NCBI RefSeq assembly: GCF_025517535.1 | Contig: NZ_JAOPKC010000012.1 | Coordinates: 1-64,000, forward strand | Reading direction: 5' to 3' | From: Halapricum hydrolyticum | Lineage (GTDB): Archaea; Halobacteriota; Halobacteria; Halobacteriales; Haloarculaceae | Length of the DNA: 64,000 nucleotides | Shown: piece after piece, positions 1-8,920 of the stretch | Layout: the number at the start of each line of letters is the position of its first letter | Numbering within the stretch: position 1 is the stretch's first letter | Made by a program: the position numbers and the translations under genes | The notes under the pieces: generated by a model | Databases searched by the model: none | Told to the model about the DNA's origin: nothing | The model's input: only the letters and a program-made list of their open reading frames with translations

Positions 1-45
1 GTACTGGAGTGCGCGAGCCTCTGGGAAATCCGGTTCGCCGCCTCC
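1..45 (+). rRNA. rrf: 5S ribosomal RNA, 3' end (partial)
   Basis: The first ~45 bases match the conserved 3' third of haloarchaeal 5S rRNA (GTACTGGAGTGCGCGAGCC, then a GGGAAAxCCGG turn and the closing GCCGCC strand of helix I). The 5' part lies outside the window. The exact 3' end (43-45) is estimated from helix I pairing. The tRNA-Cys gene just downstream confirms the end of an rRNA operon of the usual haloarchaeal order 16S-tRNA-Ala-23S-5S-tRNA-Cys. Confidence 0.9.
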
Positions 46-61
46 CATTCATACTACATCA

Positions 62-95
62 CCCTCGCACAGTGACAACGCTGTGCGGGGGTTTT
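62..95 (+). terminator. Stem-loop with T-run between 5S rRNA and tRNA-Cys
   Basis: CCCTCGCACAG (62-72) pairs with CTGTGCGGGGG (81-91) with one G-T wobble, enclosing an 8-base loop, and is followed by TTTT. It could be an intrinsic-type terminator or a processing signal for the 5S 3' end. Because tRNA-Cys follows closely, full termination here is not certain. Confidence 0.55.
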
Positions 96-154
96 CGTCA
101 TTATACAATCGAAAGCGCTAGCCTTAAGCAGTATAGCCGGCTAGTGCTATCTGC

Positions 155-230
155 GCCAAGGTGGCAGAGTCCGGCCGAACGCGTCCGCCTGCAGAGCGGA
201 TCATCGCCGGTTCAAATCCGGCCCTTGGCT
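155..230 (+). tRNA. tRNA-Cys (anticodon GCA)
   Basis: The acceptor stem GCCAAGG (155-161) pairs with CCTTGGC (223-229), with T230 as discriminator. The anticodon stem TCCGC/GCGGA encloses loop CTGCAGA, giving anticodon GCA. The T arm is GCCGG-TTCAAAT-CCGGC. CCA is not encoded. The gene has no intron. It is the last gene of the rRNA operon, and its 3' end is a candidate integration site for the block that follows (see 14085-14095). Confidence 0.95.
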
Positions 231-371
231 CTCACACTTTCCCCTAAATCCCAAGACGACTACGTCTTGGCACGTTTCCTCGCTGATCGCAACTTCTCGG
301 TGTTCAGACAGTGGGATCACGCTGGCGACCAACTCGTTTTGAAACTGAGTTCTTGGAATATTCCGCATACA

Positions 372-384
372 CAAAGATTTATTC
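372..384 (+). promoter_or_regulatory. Putative TATA box for the gene starting at 408
   Basis: An AT-rich stretch (AAAGATTTATTCC) sits ~25-35 bases upstream of the ATG at 408, the spacing expected of a haloarchaeal promoter giving a leaderless or nearly leaderless transcript. Identified by eye only. Confidence 0.35.
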
Positions 385-407
385 CGCCAGACGACCGTAT
401 TTCAGGT

Positions 408-983
408 ATGGACGACCCACGCACCGAACTACAGGCAGATACCGACGAGCGTCGGGACGCGCCGGAGTTCGACGATCTCGTCCCTCCCGAAGAACTAGTC
501 GCTGGGGATCGCACTCGGGACGACTTCTTCGATGCCGTGCTCGGACTGGGCAGTCCCGCGACTGTGGGTGAGATCGCAGATCTCGCGGGACATGGGGTAG
601 ACGCTGCCCGTGAATATTTAGAGTGGTTCGAACGCATGGGTATCGTCACGCAGGTTACCGATTCTCCTGCGACGTACGAACGGAATCAGGAGTACCTGAA
701 TTGGCGGCGTGTCCAGCAACTCCGGAACCAGTACGACGACGAGGAACTCCTCGCCTTCCTTGAAGACGCAGTGGAGCGTGATGAGTCGTTTGCGGAGAAG
801 TTCGGTGTCGAATCTCCGGATGCGGTAGCGATCGCTGCGCACGCAACTGACACCGATCGTTCTGTCGAGACAGTGTGGCGGGAGGTGTCAGCGTGGAAGA
901 CGACGCGCCGCCGAATCTCCCTCCTCGAACGGGCATTGCAGACTGACACGGACGGCACTGCCGGGCAGCGCACTGTCGCATGA
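408..983 (+). CDS. DUF7342-like winged-helix protein
   Basis: A 191-residue acidic protein. Residues ~40-90 read as a winged helix-turn-helix (region around PATVGEIADLAGHGVDAAREYL, followed by a basic/aromatic stretch), resembling haloarchaeal DUF7342 or TrmB-like DNA-binding proteins. The reading frame stays open upstream through the tRNA, so the start was placed at the ATG at 408, which follows a TATA-like element and begins a typical acidic N-terminus. It overlaps the next gene by 4 bases (ATGA), so the two are probably translated together. The function is unknown; a DNA-binding role is inferred from fold resemblance only. Confidence 0.8.
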   Translation: MDDPRTELQADTDERRDAPEFDDLVPPEELVAGDRTRDDFFDAVLGLGSPATVGEIADLAGHGVDAAREYLEWFERMGIVTQVTDSPATYERNQEYLNWRRVQQLRNQYDDEELLAFLEDAVERDESFAEKFGVESPDAVAIAAHATDTDRSVETVWREVSAWKTTRRRISLLERALQTDTDGTAGQRTVA

Positions 984-1411
984 GCGGCGGAAGGGACGAT
1001 GTCAGCGGTGCAACGATCGACTTCGCCCGCCTGAACGTCGTCGCGGAGCGATTTGCTACCGACGATCGCTTCACTGAGATCGACATCCAACCAGAATTCG
1101 CACCCGATCGCATCGTCTGTCACTACGATCCCGGGTTCTATCCCCAGCGCGTGCAGAGTGCTCGTCTCGAAGTCGTGTGGTTCGAGAACGGGGACTTCTC
1201 GCTACACTACCACGAAGAGCACCAAGAGGGCGAGTTTGACCATCGATGGGATCGGCATCCATCGGATCACAACACGCGTGATCACGTCCACCCGGGTCCT
1301 GACGCGCGAACACCTGGCGACGACGCGTCACATCCCGAGGAATGGCGTGACGTACTGTCGATGGTTCTCGGCGAGGTCGAAGCTCGACAACGAGCCTTCT
1401 GGACCGAGTGA
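980..1411 (+). CDS. Conserved haloarchaeal hypothetical protein, partner of the winged-helix protein
   Basis: A 143-residue protein starting at an ATG that overlaps the stop of the gene at 408-983. It contains a histidine-rich C-terminal half (several HY, HH, DH and HP pairs between residues ~75 and 115) that could bind metal, and a central beta-rich part. No catalytic motif was recognised. Similar two-gene pairs of a DUF7342-type protein and a short His-rich protein are common in haloarchaeal accessory regions, from general knowledge. The tight coupling suggests the two act together. Confidence 0.75.
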   Translation: MSGGRDDVSGATIDFARLNVVAERFATDDRFTEIDIQPEFAPDRIVCHYDPGFYPQRVQSARLEVVWFENGDFSLHYHEEHQEGEFDHRWDRHPSDHNTRDHVHPGPDARTPGDDASHPEEWRDVLSMVLGEVEARQRAFWTE

Positions 1412-1418
1412 GTTCGTC

Positions 1419-1928
1419 TCAGATTTTCTCACGTCGTCGTCGCAGACTGTGACGGATCAGCAGGAGAAAGGCGCACAGTTCGGCCCGTCGCCGAGATTCG
1501 ACGAAACGAAACACAACGTTGTAATGTCGAGTCCACGCTGAGAGGGTGCCGACCATCTGGTTCGGATGGATGTCCCGCCACGCCATACAGCCCCGGTTCT
1601 GAAGGAGGGTTTCCCAGGATGTCTCCACGACGACCGCAAGGGGTTGTGGCCACTCGGTGGCCCGACGTAACTCGGAACAGAATCGATCTCGCTCCCACGT
1701 GAGTGCGGTGAGGAAGTCGTCTCCGGACTTGCGTTCGACTGCGAACCGTGGGTGATAGGTGTCCGATTCCGGATCGTGCGTACAAGCAGTCGGGACAGCG
1801 TAGTCCCCGGTCGAGAGCGTCACGTCGCGCGTTTCTACTGCACACCCCTCGAACGTCCAGGGTCGCTGTTCGCGGGTATCTCGCAGTATCGTTGAGGGAA
1901 TAGAACTACCGTGTCGTGTCTCGCCCAT
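1419..1928 (-). CDS. ERCC4-domain nuclease
   Basis: A 169-residue, single-domain protein of the XPF/ERCC4/Hef nuclease superfamily. Near the N-terminus it has DTREQRPW, followed by GDY and then VERKSGDDF (~residues 73-81), which supplies the family's catalytic ERKxxxD signature with the upstream acidic residue. Unlike XPF and Hef it has no helicase domain and no clear helix-hairpin-helix C-terminus, so it resembles stand-alone ERCC4 nucleases of mobile or accessory regions. It probably cuts branched or flapped DNA. It lies convergent with the preceding gene and ~67 bases downstream of the SWIM protein start-to-stop unit on the same strand's far side. Confidence 0.85.
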   Translation of the reverse strand: MGETRHGSSIPSTILRDTREQRPWTFEGCAVETRDVTLSTGDYAVPTACTHDPESDTYHPRFAVERKSGDDFLTALTWERDRFCSELRRATEWPQPLAVVVETSWETLLQNRGCMAWRDIHPNQMVGTLSAWTRHYNVVFRFVESRRRAELCAFLLLIRHSLRRRREKI

Positions 1929-1995
1929 CTATCGCGTTTGGTGCCGGTATCGGAGATAAACCCTCGCAGCGAGAGAACAAGGGGGATAGCGGAGA

Positions 1996-3978
1996 TCAGA
2001 ATCCGGCCTTCTCCAGTTCGTCGAGAAACGCCGGTCGGTTCGAGTGTTTGTCTTTCAGGAAATCGACGAACTCTTCGAACCGCGCTTCGGGGACCAACCC
2101 CTGCATCTCTTCTAAGTGGTCGGCGATATCTCGGTAGTGTCGTCGACCGGTGTCGCCGGCGGCAAACGGGACGAGCAGTTCCCGGTAGAGTTCGAAGTAT
2201 TCGACCGGCGCCGTGGTTGCGACCGGGTCACGGTACTGGCGAACCGACGAGAGGTCTGCGTTCTCTTTCAGTTCGGCAAACGCTCTTTCGAGGTCGTCGT
2301 CGTGGACGTACAGCGCGACGAGGTCCTTTCTATCGTCCCGTTCGAAGTGCCGTTCGAGTTCCCCGTAGATCGATTGCCACTCCTGATCGTCACAGATCGC
2401 CTTCAGGTCGTCGTACGCTGCCCACTCCGTGTGGTCAAGAAATAACTGCTTCAGGGTGGCACGGTACTCGTCCATATCTCGGTCCTCGTAGAGGTCGGCA
2501 GCGAGCCAACGGAGCTCACGAGCCGATCGGAACGTATGGATCCCGTCTTCGACGACTTCGATCGCACGGTTTTCGTTGCCTTCGTCGATCAGTCGTCGGG
2601 CGTACTCCTTGCAGAAGCGCTTGCTCTCGAGATAGATTTCCTCGTAGAGTTGCGAGAGGGCGTCTTCGTCGCCGAGTTCCTCGAGAATGTAGACGTAGGT
2701 CGAGAATATCCGCCGCTTCTGGAGTGACGACGATATGTCCGTGTCGGTCGTTCCTGATTTGGTCAGTTCGACACGTGCAGTGTGTTTCTCGACGGTCGTC
2801 GGTTCATCGACGCGTAACTCCTCGAACGCGTCACCGACGAAGTACTCGAATTGCAGTGTCCCAACGGCCAAGTGTTCGACGTCGAGCGCTCCACCGGTGA
2901 AATCGTCGGTGCTGAGCGGACCATCGGTGAAATCGGATGCGTAGAGAACGTCGTCCGTCCGTTCGGGATGGTCTGTGGAACCGTCGTCTCTCGCTGATCC
3001 GTCGGATGTATCGGCGCTGTCTTCAGTTTCATCTCGTCGGTCGTCCGTTTTCGAGGACAACTCACCCGACAGTACTGCGTCGAGTGTGACTCCGGACACG
3101 TGTGCGTCGAGTTGCTCCAGCCAGTATTCGAGGTCTGCGTCCTCCGTGCAGACCGTTCGGAGTGCGTCGTCGTAGTCGTCGCTGGCGAAGCCGTGGTCTG
3201 CCCCGACGAACTCCGCACAGAGATACTGGATGTACGGCTCCTTTCGCTCGTGCTCGAACTCCTGTTCTGCGACCGTCTCTGCATATGCCTCGATAGCGCG
3301 TTCCAGTTCGCGGCCGTAGTGCCCGCTGCTGTCGTCGACTCGGTCCAGATTCTCGCGTATCCCCTCGGAAACCGCTCGATAGATATCCGTCGCCGTATCG
3401 ACGTGGCCCCGTTCTCGATGTGTCTCCGCGAGGTCGGTGTACTGCGAGAAGTCGATGTGCGTGTCGTGTTCGACTATCCCTCGACGGCTGACAGCGTCGT
3501 CGAACAGTCGATCGATCTCCTGCTTGTAGTCGTAGACTGTCTTGCCCGTGTCTTCGCCGACGAACGCGACGAACCGGTCACGGATATCCTGATCCGCCGC
3601 AACGATGTCGAGCAGAAACGCTCGGAGGTCCTCGGCTGTCGTCTGATCGACCAGCGATTCGATGTCGACCGTTTCATTTCGTTCGGGGTCAGTGTCACTC
3701 ATCGTCTCGGTGTCTCGATCATCGACAGCGAGCAGGACCGCGACGACGTGTTTGCAGTCGCCCGCGTAGTCGTACGGACAACTGCAACGAGACCGGACCC
3801 CATCGTCTACGATATCGATAGCCACGTCGTAGTAGTTGGATCCCCGAACGGTGGCTCTGATTTCGCTGCCGTCGATATCCAGTTCTTGTACCCGATCTTG
3901 GTGATAATAGTTGACACCACGCTCGAACGACTGTTCCGTACAGAGTGACCGTATTTCGTCGCGAGCCGGGTAGTCCAT
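1996..3978 (-). CDS. Large SWIM zinc-finger protein
   Basis: A 660-residue protein. Residues ~55-85 hold a SWIM zinc finger (CxCPYDxxxxCKH), preceded by an N-terminal beta-rich domain with the FERGVNYYxxxRV pattern. The rest is acidic and largely alpha-helical, with TPR/HEAT-like repeats towards the C-terminus and a low-complexity acidic stretch in the middle (SADTSDGSARDDGS region). The frame is open further upstream, but the ATG at 3978 starts the conserved domain, and the upstream extension would read through the palindromic repeat at 4008-4090. SWIM domains bind DNA or proteins and often accompany SWI/SNF or other SF2 helicases. This gene is divergent from the XPB helicase gene. Its N-terminal ~90 residues are clearly paralogous to the smaller SWIM protein at 8091-8888. 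Confidence 0.85.
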   Translation of the reverse strand: MDYPARDEIRSLCTEQSFERGVNYYHQDRVQELDIDGSEIRATVRGSNYYDVAIDIVDDGVRSRCSCPYDYAGDCKHVVAVLLAVDDRDTETMSDTDPERNETVDIESLVDQTTAEDLRAFLLDIVAADQDIRDRFVAFVGEDTGKTVYDYKQEIDRLFDDAVSRRGIVEHDTHIDFSQYTDLAETHRERGHVDTATDIYRAVSEGIRENLDRVDDSSGHYGRELERAIEAYAETVAEQEFEHERKEPYIQYLCAEFVGADHGFASDDYDDALRTVCTEDADLEYWLEQLDAHVSGVTLDAVLSGELSSKTDDRRDETEDSADTSDGSARDDGSTDHPERTDDVLYASDFTDGPLSTDDFTGGALDVEHLAVGTLQFEYFVGDAFEELRVDEPTTVEKHTARVELTKSGTTDTDISSSLQKRRIFSTYVYILEELGDEDALSQLYEEIYLESKRFCKEYARRLIDEGNENRAIEVVEDGIHTFRSARELRWLAADLYEDRDMDEYRATLKQLFLDHTEWAAYDDLKAICDDQEWQSIYGELERHFERDDRKDLVALYVHDDDLERAFAELKENADLSSVRQYRDPVATTAPVEYFELYRELLVPFAAGDTGRRHYRDIADHLEEMQGLVPEARFEEFVDFLKDKHSNRPAFLDELEKAGF

Positions 3979-4007
3979 GTTTTGTGTGTGCCTACTGTGG
4001 TACCGAC

Positions 4008-4090
4008 TGATAGTGATTACTGTAGGTCTGTTCCACATCGGCCGCCCGACACCGGGCGGTCGGAGCGGTAAATCGCTACAGTAATCACTA
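4008..4090. repeat. Palindromic repeat family A, copy A1
   Basis: A perfect 15-bp terminal inverted repeat (TAGTGATTACTGTAG ... CTACAGTAATCACTA) encloses a GC-rich inner hairpin (CCGCCC/GGGCGG). The core is homologous, in opposite orientation, to copies at 34549-34626 and 52433-52516. It lies in the divergent intergenic region between the SWIM and XPB genes. Confidence 0.85.
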
Positions 4091-4192
4091 TGAAAACGTG
4101 ACGCTGTGCCGTCACTGGGTGCTTGGTCGTTATGTCTCTCGGCCAGCGCCCGACAGATTGAATCGTCCGACGGTCGTGCGTTCACGTACCGA

Positions 4193-5605
4193 ATGCGGAT
4201 CGAGTTCGACGAGGGGACGCTCTTGCTCCACGATGCGCCCGAGACAGTTCCACACGCAGAGTGGGACGACCGCGTCGATACTCACCGGGCACAGGCCTAT
4301 CGATACCGGGCACTCCTCGAGTGGGCCGGGCAGTGGAGCGATGGCGGTGGCCAGGCCACCCTCGACAGCGGATTCAGTCACGCTGTCGAAGACGCTGCCA
4401 GAGCGTACCCGGACCTCGCTCTGACACCCGCACTCCAGATCGAACCGCGTGACTATCAGCAGGCTGCACTCGACTCGTGGGGTGCGCACGACCGACAGGG
4501 CACAGTCGTCCTTCCGACCGGCAGCGGGAAGACGTTCCTCGGATTGCAGGCTATCGCCGACGCCGGTGTCAGCGCACTCGTCGTCACCCCGACGATCGAT
4601 CTGATGAACCAGTGGCACGCCACGCTCACTAACGCGTTCGGTGAGCAACTCACCGACGAGGTCGGCGTCCTCGGTGGCGGGAGTCACGACATCGGCGCGC
4701 TCACAGTCACTACCTACGACAGCGCCTACCGCTATATCGACGAGTACGGCGACCGGTTCGGCCTGCTCATGACCGACGAAACCCACCATTTGGCGGCCGA
4801 GACGTACCTCCAAATTCCCGAGATGACGCTCGCGCCTTACCGCCTCGGATTGACAGCGACCTACGAACGCGCTGACGGGCGAGAGACGCTACTCGAAGAC
4901 CGTATGGGGCCGGTCGTCTACGAGGAAGATGTCGACGCCCTCGCCGGAGAGTTCCTCAGTGAGTACGAGACCATCCAGATGTCCGTCGATCTCACACCAG
5001 CGGAACGGACTGAATACGACGAGGAGTACCAGATCTACCGGGACTACGTCGATAGTCACGACTTCGACCTCTGGAAAGAACAGGGCTACGCGGAGTTTCT
5101 CAAGCGGACGTCCTACGATCCACAGGGGCGACGTGCGCTCGTCGCAAAGCAACGGGCCGAGCGCATCGCCCGGACGGCGTCGAAGAAACTCGATACGCTC
5201 GACAATCTGCTCAAACGTCACCACGACGATCGCGTCATCGTCTTCACCGCCAACAACGACTTCGCCTACGACATCTCCCGGGAGTTCATTCTCCCGTGTA
5301 TCACGCACCAGACCGACACCGACGAACGCACCGAGATTCTCGACCGGTTCCGCAGCGGTGAGTACTCCATGCTCGCCACCTCGCAGGTCCTCGACGAGGG
5401 CATCGACGTGCCAGCGGCCAACGTCGGCATCATCCTCTCCGGGAGCGCATCGAAACGACAGTACGCCCAACGACTCGGCCGGATCCTCCGCCCGACCGAC
5501 GACCGCCAGCCAGCGCGCCTCTACGAGATTATCGCCACCGACACGATGGAAACGTACGTCTCACAGCGGCGGCGCGAGGGGGTGAGTACCAGTGCTGACG
5601 GCTGA
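4193..5605 (+). CDS. Archaeal XPB/Rad25-type SF2 DNA helicase
   Basis: A 470-residue superfamily 2 helicase. Walker A is PTGSGKT (~residues 108-114), motif II is DETH (~195-198), motif III is TAT (~221-223), and the C-terminal motif VI region is QRLGRILR. The N-terminal ~80 residues match the damage-recognition-type domain of archaeal XPB. XPB opens or translocates along DNA in nucleotide excision repair. The ATG at 4193 was chosen because it starts the conserved domain. The stop overlaps the GTG start of the next gene by 14 bases. The Bax1 gene directly downstream confirms the assignment, since archaeal XPB and Bax1 form a helicase-nuclease complex. Confidence 0.93.
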   Translation: MRIEFDEGTLLLHDAPETVPHAEWDDRVDTHRAQAYRYRALLEWAGQWSDGGGQATLDSGFSHAVEDAARAYPDLALTPALQIEPRDYQQAALDSWGAHDRQGTVVLPTGSGKTFLGLQAIADAGVSALVVTPTIDLMNQWHATLTNAFGEQLTDEVGVLGGGSHDIGALTVTTYDSAYRYIDEYGDRFGLLMTDETHHLAAETYLQIPEMTLAPYRLGLTATYERADGRETLLEDRMGPVVYEEDVDALAGEFLSEYETIQMSVDLTPAERTEYDEEYQIYRDYVDSHDFDLWKEQGYAEFLKRTSYDPQGRRALVAKQRAERIARTASKKLDTLDNLLKRHHDDRVIVFTANNDFAYDISREFILPCITHQTDTDERTEILDRFRSGEYSMLATSQVLDEGIDVPAANVGIILSGSASKRQYAQRLGRILRPTDDRQPARLYEIIATDTMETYVSQRRREGVSTSADG

Positions 5606-6944
5606 CCTCGCACGGTCGCGCATACGCGACGGTGAAGTCCGTCCCCTGTTCATCGACATCTCCGACGAACGGTACCGGGAGACAGCGGCCACGCTGATAG
5701 CACTGTTCGAGGACCACCTCGGCGAACCGAAGGGAGAACTGGACGACGCCATCGACGAACTGACCGTGGCCGATACCGACTACAAGATCGTCCAGGGGTT
5801 AGCGAAACTCCTCAGAGACGAGTGTGAGTTCGAGCAACGGGCGGCCGCCGATCCGCGTGAGATCCGGAAGCGACTGTTCGAGCGAGCCAACGATCGCTAT
5901 CCGATCGTTCGCCAGCCCACGCTCGGGGAAGACACCCGGAAACTGGAAGTCTACAGTGCGGTCGCCGACGAGTTGGGCATCTCACTCGAGGAGTGTTACC
6001 GGGGTATGTACGCTGATCTGGAGGACAACAAACGGCTCGTCCGGTTCGGCGACCAGTCGGTGCGCGATGACAGCGACGGACAGGAGTCCACGACGACAAC
6101 GACGAAACTGACGGGAAATAGCAAGCAGGCGTACGACCAGCGCGACCAGACGGTCGACTGGCTGCTGGCCCGCTACAACCTGGCGCTTGCACAAGCGGTG
6201 CTCTACGACGCCTCGAAGATGCATGTCCGGGTGTGGGACCACTTCGGAACGGTGTTCAGTTACATGAAGCTGTTCGGGTTGATGCACCGGATCTACCCCA
6301 TCGACGAGGACGGCAACCGCGTCGCAAGCACGGACGTGGCAGCGGGCTACGAGGCGGAACTCGACGGACCCGTCTCGCTGTTTCGGCAATCACAGAAGTA
6401 CGGCATCCGGATGGCGAACTTCCTGCCGGCGCTCCCCTTGTGCGACCGGTGGGACATGCGCGCCGAAATCCTCGACGAGAAATCGGCCAGTGACACCAAT
6501 CAGTTCACGCTCGACCACACCGACGGGTTGGTCTCACACTACAGCACCGGCCAGCAGTACGACAGTGACGTCGAGCGAACGCTCGCCCGGAAGTGGGAGC
6601 GGGCGACCACCGAGTGGAATATCCAGCGGGAAGACGACGTCTTCGACCTCGGCTCGGAGGTTATGATTCCCGATTTCGCCATCGAACATCCCGACGGACG
6701 GCGGGCGATCATGGAGATCGTGGGGTTCTGGACGCCGGAGTACCTGACGTCGAAACTGGCGAAGATTCGGCAGGTCGAGGCCGACAACTTCGTGTTGGCG
6801 GTCTCGGAGCGACTGGACTGTTCCGACGAGGACTTCGGCGACGCCGCGGATCGAGTGCTGTGGTTCAAAACCGGGCTGCACGTCTACGACGTGGTCGAAC
6901 TGGCCGAGGAGTACGCCTCACCCGCCGGGCCAGAGCAAAACTGA
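5592..6944 (+). CDS. Bax1, XPB-partner nuclease (DUF790)
   Basis: A 450-residue protein matching the DUF790/Bax1 family: conserved N-terminal LTADLARSRIRDGEVRP, a helical middle, and a C-terminal nuclease-like core (SEVMIPDFAIEHPDG followed by MEIVGFWTPEYL) resembling PD-(D/E)XK nucleases. In characterised archaea Bax1 binds XPB, stimulates it, and cuts DNA next to bubbles. It starts with GTG inside the end of the XPB gene, so translation is coupled. A repetitive Thr-rich patch near residue 170 is probably a linker. Confidence 0.9.
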   Translation: MLTADLARSRIRDGEVRPLFIDISDERYRETAATLIALFEDHLGEPKGELDDAIDELTVADTDYKIVQGLAKLLRDECEFEQRAAADPREIRKRLFERANDRYPIVRQPTLGEDTRKLEVYSAVADELGISLEECYRGMYADLEDNKRLVRFGDQSVRDDSDGQESTTTTTKLTGNSKQAYDQRDQTVDWLLARYNLALAQAVLYDASKMHVRVWDHFGTVFSYMKLFGLMHRIYPIDEDGNRVASTDVAAGYEAELDGPVSLFRQSQKYGIRMANFLPALPLCDRWDMRAEILDEKSASDTNQFTLDHTDGLVSHYSTGQQYDSDVERTLARKWERATTEWNIQREDDVFDLGSEVMIPDFAIEHPDGRRAIMEIVGFWTPEYLTSKLAKIRQVEADNFVLAVSERLDCSDEDFGDAADRVLWFKTGLHVYDVVELAEEYASPAGPEQN

Positions 6945-6952
6945 CCACACGC

Positions 6953-7321
6953 TCAGCCCAAGCGGCCGCCATCGCCGTTCCAGTAGTGCCGGTCATCGAC
7001 TGCCTCCCGGGTATCCTGATCTACGTCGAGCACTTCGAGCTGTGACAACGGGACACCGAATTCCCTGTCCTTCCACTCCACGAGGACGAACATCTCACGA
7101 CTGCTGACGACTTCGTCCGTCATTCCGACGACAGGCACTTCTTCGCCCTCACGCAGCGGCGAGATCGTTCGCTCCTCGACACATCGCGCCTGAAACGGGA
7201 ACGTCATCTCGCGTTCGAGGTGATAGCACCAACTGATTGCCCGCTCGCTTGTGGTGTACGCGTCGGTGAGTATCTCCCTCCGAATGCGTTTGTCCCGCTC
7301 TTCGTCTGTCTCCCGTGTCAT
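6953..7321 (-). CDS. CcbP-like calcium-binding domain protein
   Basis: A 122-residue protein whose middle and C-terminal parts (FPFQARCVEER, LREGEEVPVVGM, MFVLVEWKDREFGVPLSQL) follow the pattern of the CcbP family (named for a cyanobacterial calcium-binding protein), widespread as short accessory proteins. It is the last gene of a minus-strand operon, and its ATG overlaps the stop of the preceding gene by 4 bases. It converges with bax1, with only 8 bases between the two stops. Whether it binds calcium here is not shown; the family assignment rests on sequence pattern. Confidence 0.75.
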   Translation of the reverse strand: MTRETDEERDKRIRREILTDAYTTSERAISWCYHLEREMTFPFQARCVEERTISPLREGEEVPVVGMTDEVVSSREMFVLVEWKDREFGVPLSQLEVLDVDQDTREAVDDRHYWNGDGGRLG

Positions 7322-8094
7322 GGTCGTTTCTCCTTGACGATTGCGGCCGTGTCGGTCGACGTGATCACGTCGCCGTCGAGCACCTCGTCGATTTCGTCTG
7401 GTTCGTAGACATCCTTGACGATGCAGTAGTAATGCGAGGGCGTCCCGAAGTCGTAGACGAGACTGAGTCTGTCACCCTCTCGAAGTCTGGCCCGCTCGGC
7501 GACATCCGCAATCGTCATCTCGCCCGCTTTCGTGTACGTCCGGTCGCCTGCTTCCTCGTACTGGCGGTCAGGAAGCACGTTGAGACTGGAATCCAGATAC
7601 TCGTCTTCGAGGCCGTACATCCGGAGGTGGAAATCGTCGAGCGTCGAGAACCGGCACACGAGTCTGTCCAGTTCCGCCATCGTCGTCTCCGGTCTCACGA
7701 CGATATCGTACCATTCGTCTCGTGCGCGTCCTTTCTGCTTCCATCGGAGCCGATACCCGACAGTTCCGATCTGTTCGGAGATGTCACCATCATCCGCTTG
7801 CTGGTCTTTTTCGACTGCTTCACGCGTGTTCGACCAACAGTACGAGCAGATCTCGTCCGGTGCATCGCCCTCGAAGCCCGTTTTATCGATGTCGTGGTGG
7901 GAGACAAACTCCGCAAACGGGACTCGCTGACCTCTCGGAGAGCGGTTGCCCCGACTACACATCATCTCCCCGGGACCAGTGAGGCCGAACGAGAAGCGCG
8001 AGTCCGTCTCACTTTGGTCGGCGTCCATATCGATGATGTGTGCTGCTGTTCCGCTTCCGATCTCGATCACGAATCGGTCTGTTGGCTCGCTCAT
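7318..8094 (-). CDS. pRiA4b ORF-3-like protein
   Basis: A 258-residue protein. The C-terminal two thirds match the plasmid pRiA4b ORF-3 family: YRLRWKQKG, then TTMAELDRLVCRFSTLDDFHLRMY, then TIADVAERARLREGDRLSLVYDFG. This family is common on plasmids and islands, and its function is unproven. The N-terminal ~110 residues contain four Cys/His pairs (MMCSRGN, HHDID, ICSYCW) that may form a zinc site. It overlaps both neighbours by 4 bases, so it is coupled to the SWIM and CcbP-like genes. Confidence 0.8.
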   Translation of the reverse strand: MSEPTDRFVIEIGSGTAAHIIDMDADQSETDSRFSFGLTGPGEMMCSRGNRSPRGQRVPFAEFVSHHDIDKTGFEGDAPDEICSYCWSNTREAVEKDQQADDGDISEQIGTVGYRLRWKQKGRARDEWYDIVVRPETTMAELDRLVCRFSTLDDFHLRMYGLEDEYLDSSLNVLPDRQYEEAGDRTYTKAGEMTIADVAERARLREGDRLSLVYDFGTPSHYYCIVKDVYEPDEIDEVLDGDVITSTDTAAIVKEKRP

Positions 8095-8888
8095 TCGTAT
8101 CGCTCCTCGAGGTCGTCGAGTGCCCGCCAGAACTGTTCGTCGTTGATTCGAGGCTCTGCCGTTGCCCGCGCCTCAAGCACGCCAGCGTACGTGTCGAACT
8201 CTTCGGGAGTCGGATCGGTCGCAAGCACGCAGTCAGCATATCCGTCGAGTGCGGTCTGGATAGTCTTCGCGTAGTGGTCGTAAGCACCGTCGATCCAGTT
8301 GTACTTCTCGTCGATTTCCTCGAACACCGCTCGGTAGACGGTCGCAGCGGCCAGATACCGCTCGCGGTCACGGTACTGCTCGGCGATCTCGAAAAACCGG
8401 GAGAAGTCGATCGCGTCGTACACGCCTGGGTCGGCGTGTTGCTCGAACAGTTGTGCAATCTCTTCGCGGTACTCTTCGACCGATCTGTGGTCGTCGCCGA
8501 ACTGTGCGAGAAACTGCTCGCGCAACTCCGCGTGTTCAGCGAGGGCGTCACGGACGAACCCGCGCAGGTCGTCGGCCGACACGTCGTCGATGACTGCCTC
8601 GACACGCTCGCTCTCGTCCTGTGGCGGGTTGGCGGCGATGTCCAGTAGTACGGCGACGACGTGCTTGCAGTCGCCGCCCCCGTCGTATGGACAGGTACAC
8701 CGCGTGTCGATACTCCGCCCGCCGAACTCGACGGTCACATCGTATAGACTCGACCCGCTGACGCTCGCGGTCACGAGGTCGTCGAACCGGTCGAGTTGCT
8801 GAATGCGTCCCTCGTCACGGTAGTTCACTCCGCGCTCGAACACTGCATCGGTGCTTCGACTCCGGACGGTGTCTCTGTCGACGTTCAT
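8091..8888 (-). CDS. Small SWIM zinc-finger protein
   Basis: A 265-residue protein with a SWIM motif (CTCPYDGGGDCKH) at residues ~64-76, preceded by the same FERGVNYxxEGRI domain found in the SWIM protein at 1996-3978. It lacks that protein's long helical C-terminus. The ATG at 8888 starts the conserved domain, although the frame is open upstream into the helicase gene. It sits 32 bases downstream of the MrfA-like helicase gene on the same strand and overlaps the pRiA4b-like gene, so helicase, SWIM, pRiA4b-like and CcbP-like genes form one operon. It probably acts as a DNA- or partner-binding subunit. Confidence 0.85.
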   Translation of the reverse strand: MNVDRDTVRSRSTDAVFERGVNYRDEGRIQQLDRFDDLVTASVSGSSLYDVTVEFGGRSIDTRCTCPYDGGGDCKHVVAVLLDIAANPPQDESERVEAVIDDVSADDLRGFVRDALAEHAELREQFLAQFGDDHRSVEEYREEIAQLFEQHADPGVYDAIDFSRFFEIAEQYRDRERYLAAATVYRAVFEEIDEKYNWIDGAYDHYAKTIQTALDGYADCVLATDPTPEEFDTYAGVLEARATAEPRINDEQFWRALDDLEERYE

Positions 8889-8920
8889 GTGCCGTCTTTC
8901 GACGCGGTTGTAGAATTCGA

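Noticed and set aside
9..407. N-terminal extension of the winged-helix gene through the tRNA-Cys
   Set aside because: The open frame crosses 5S rRNA and tRNA genes; the real start is the ATG at 408.
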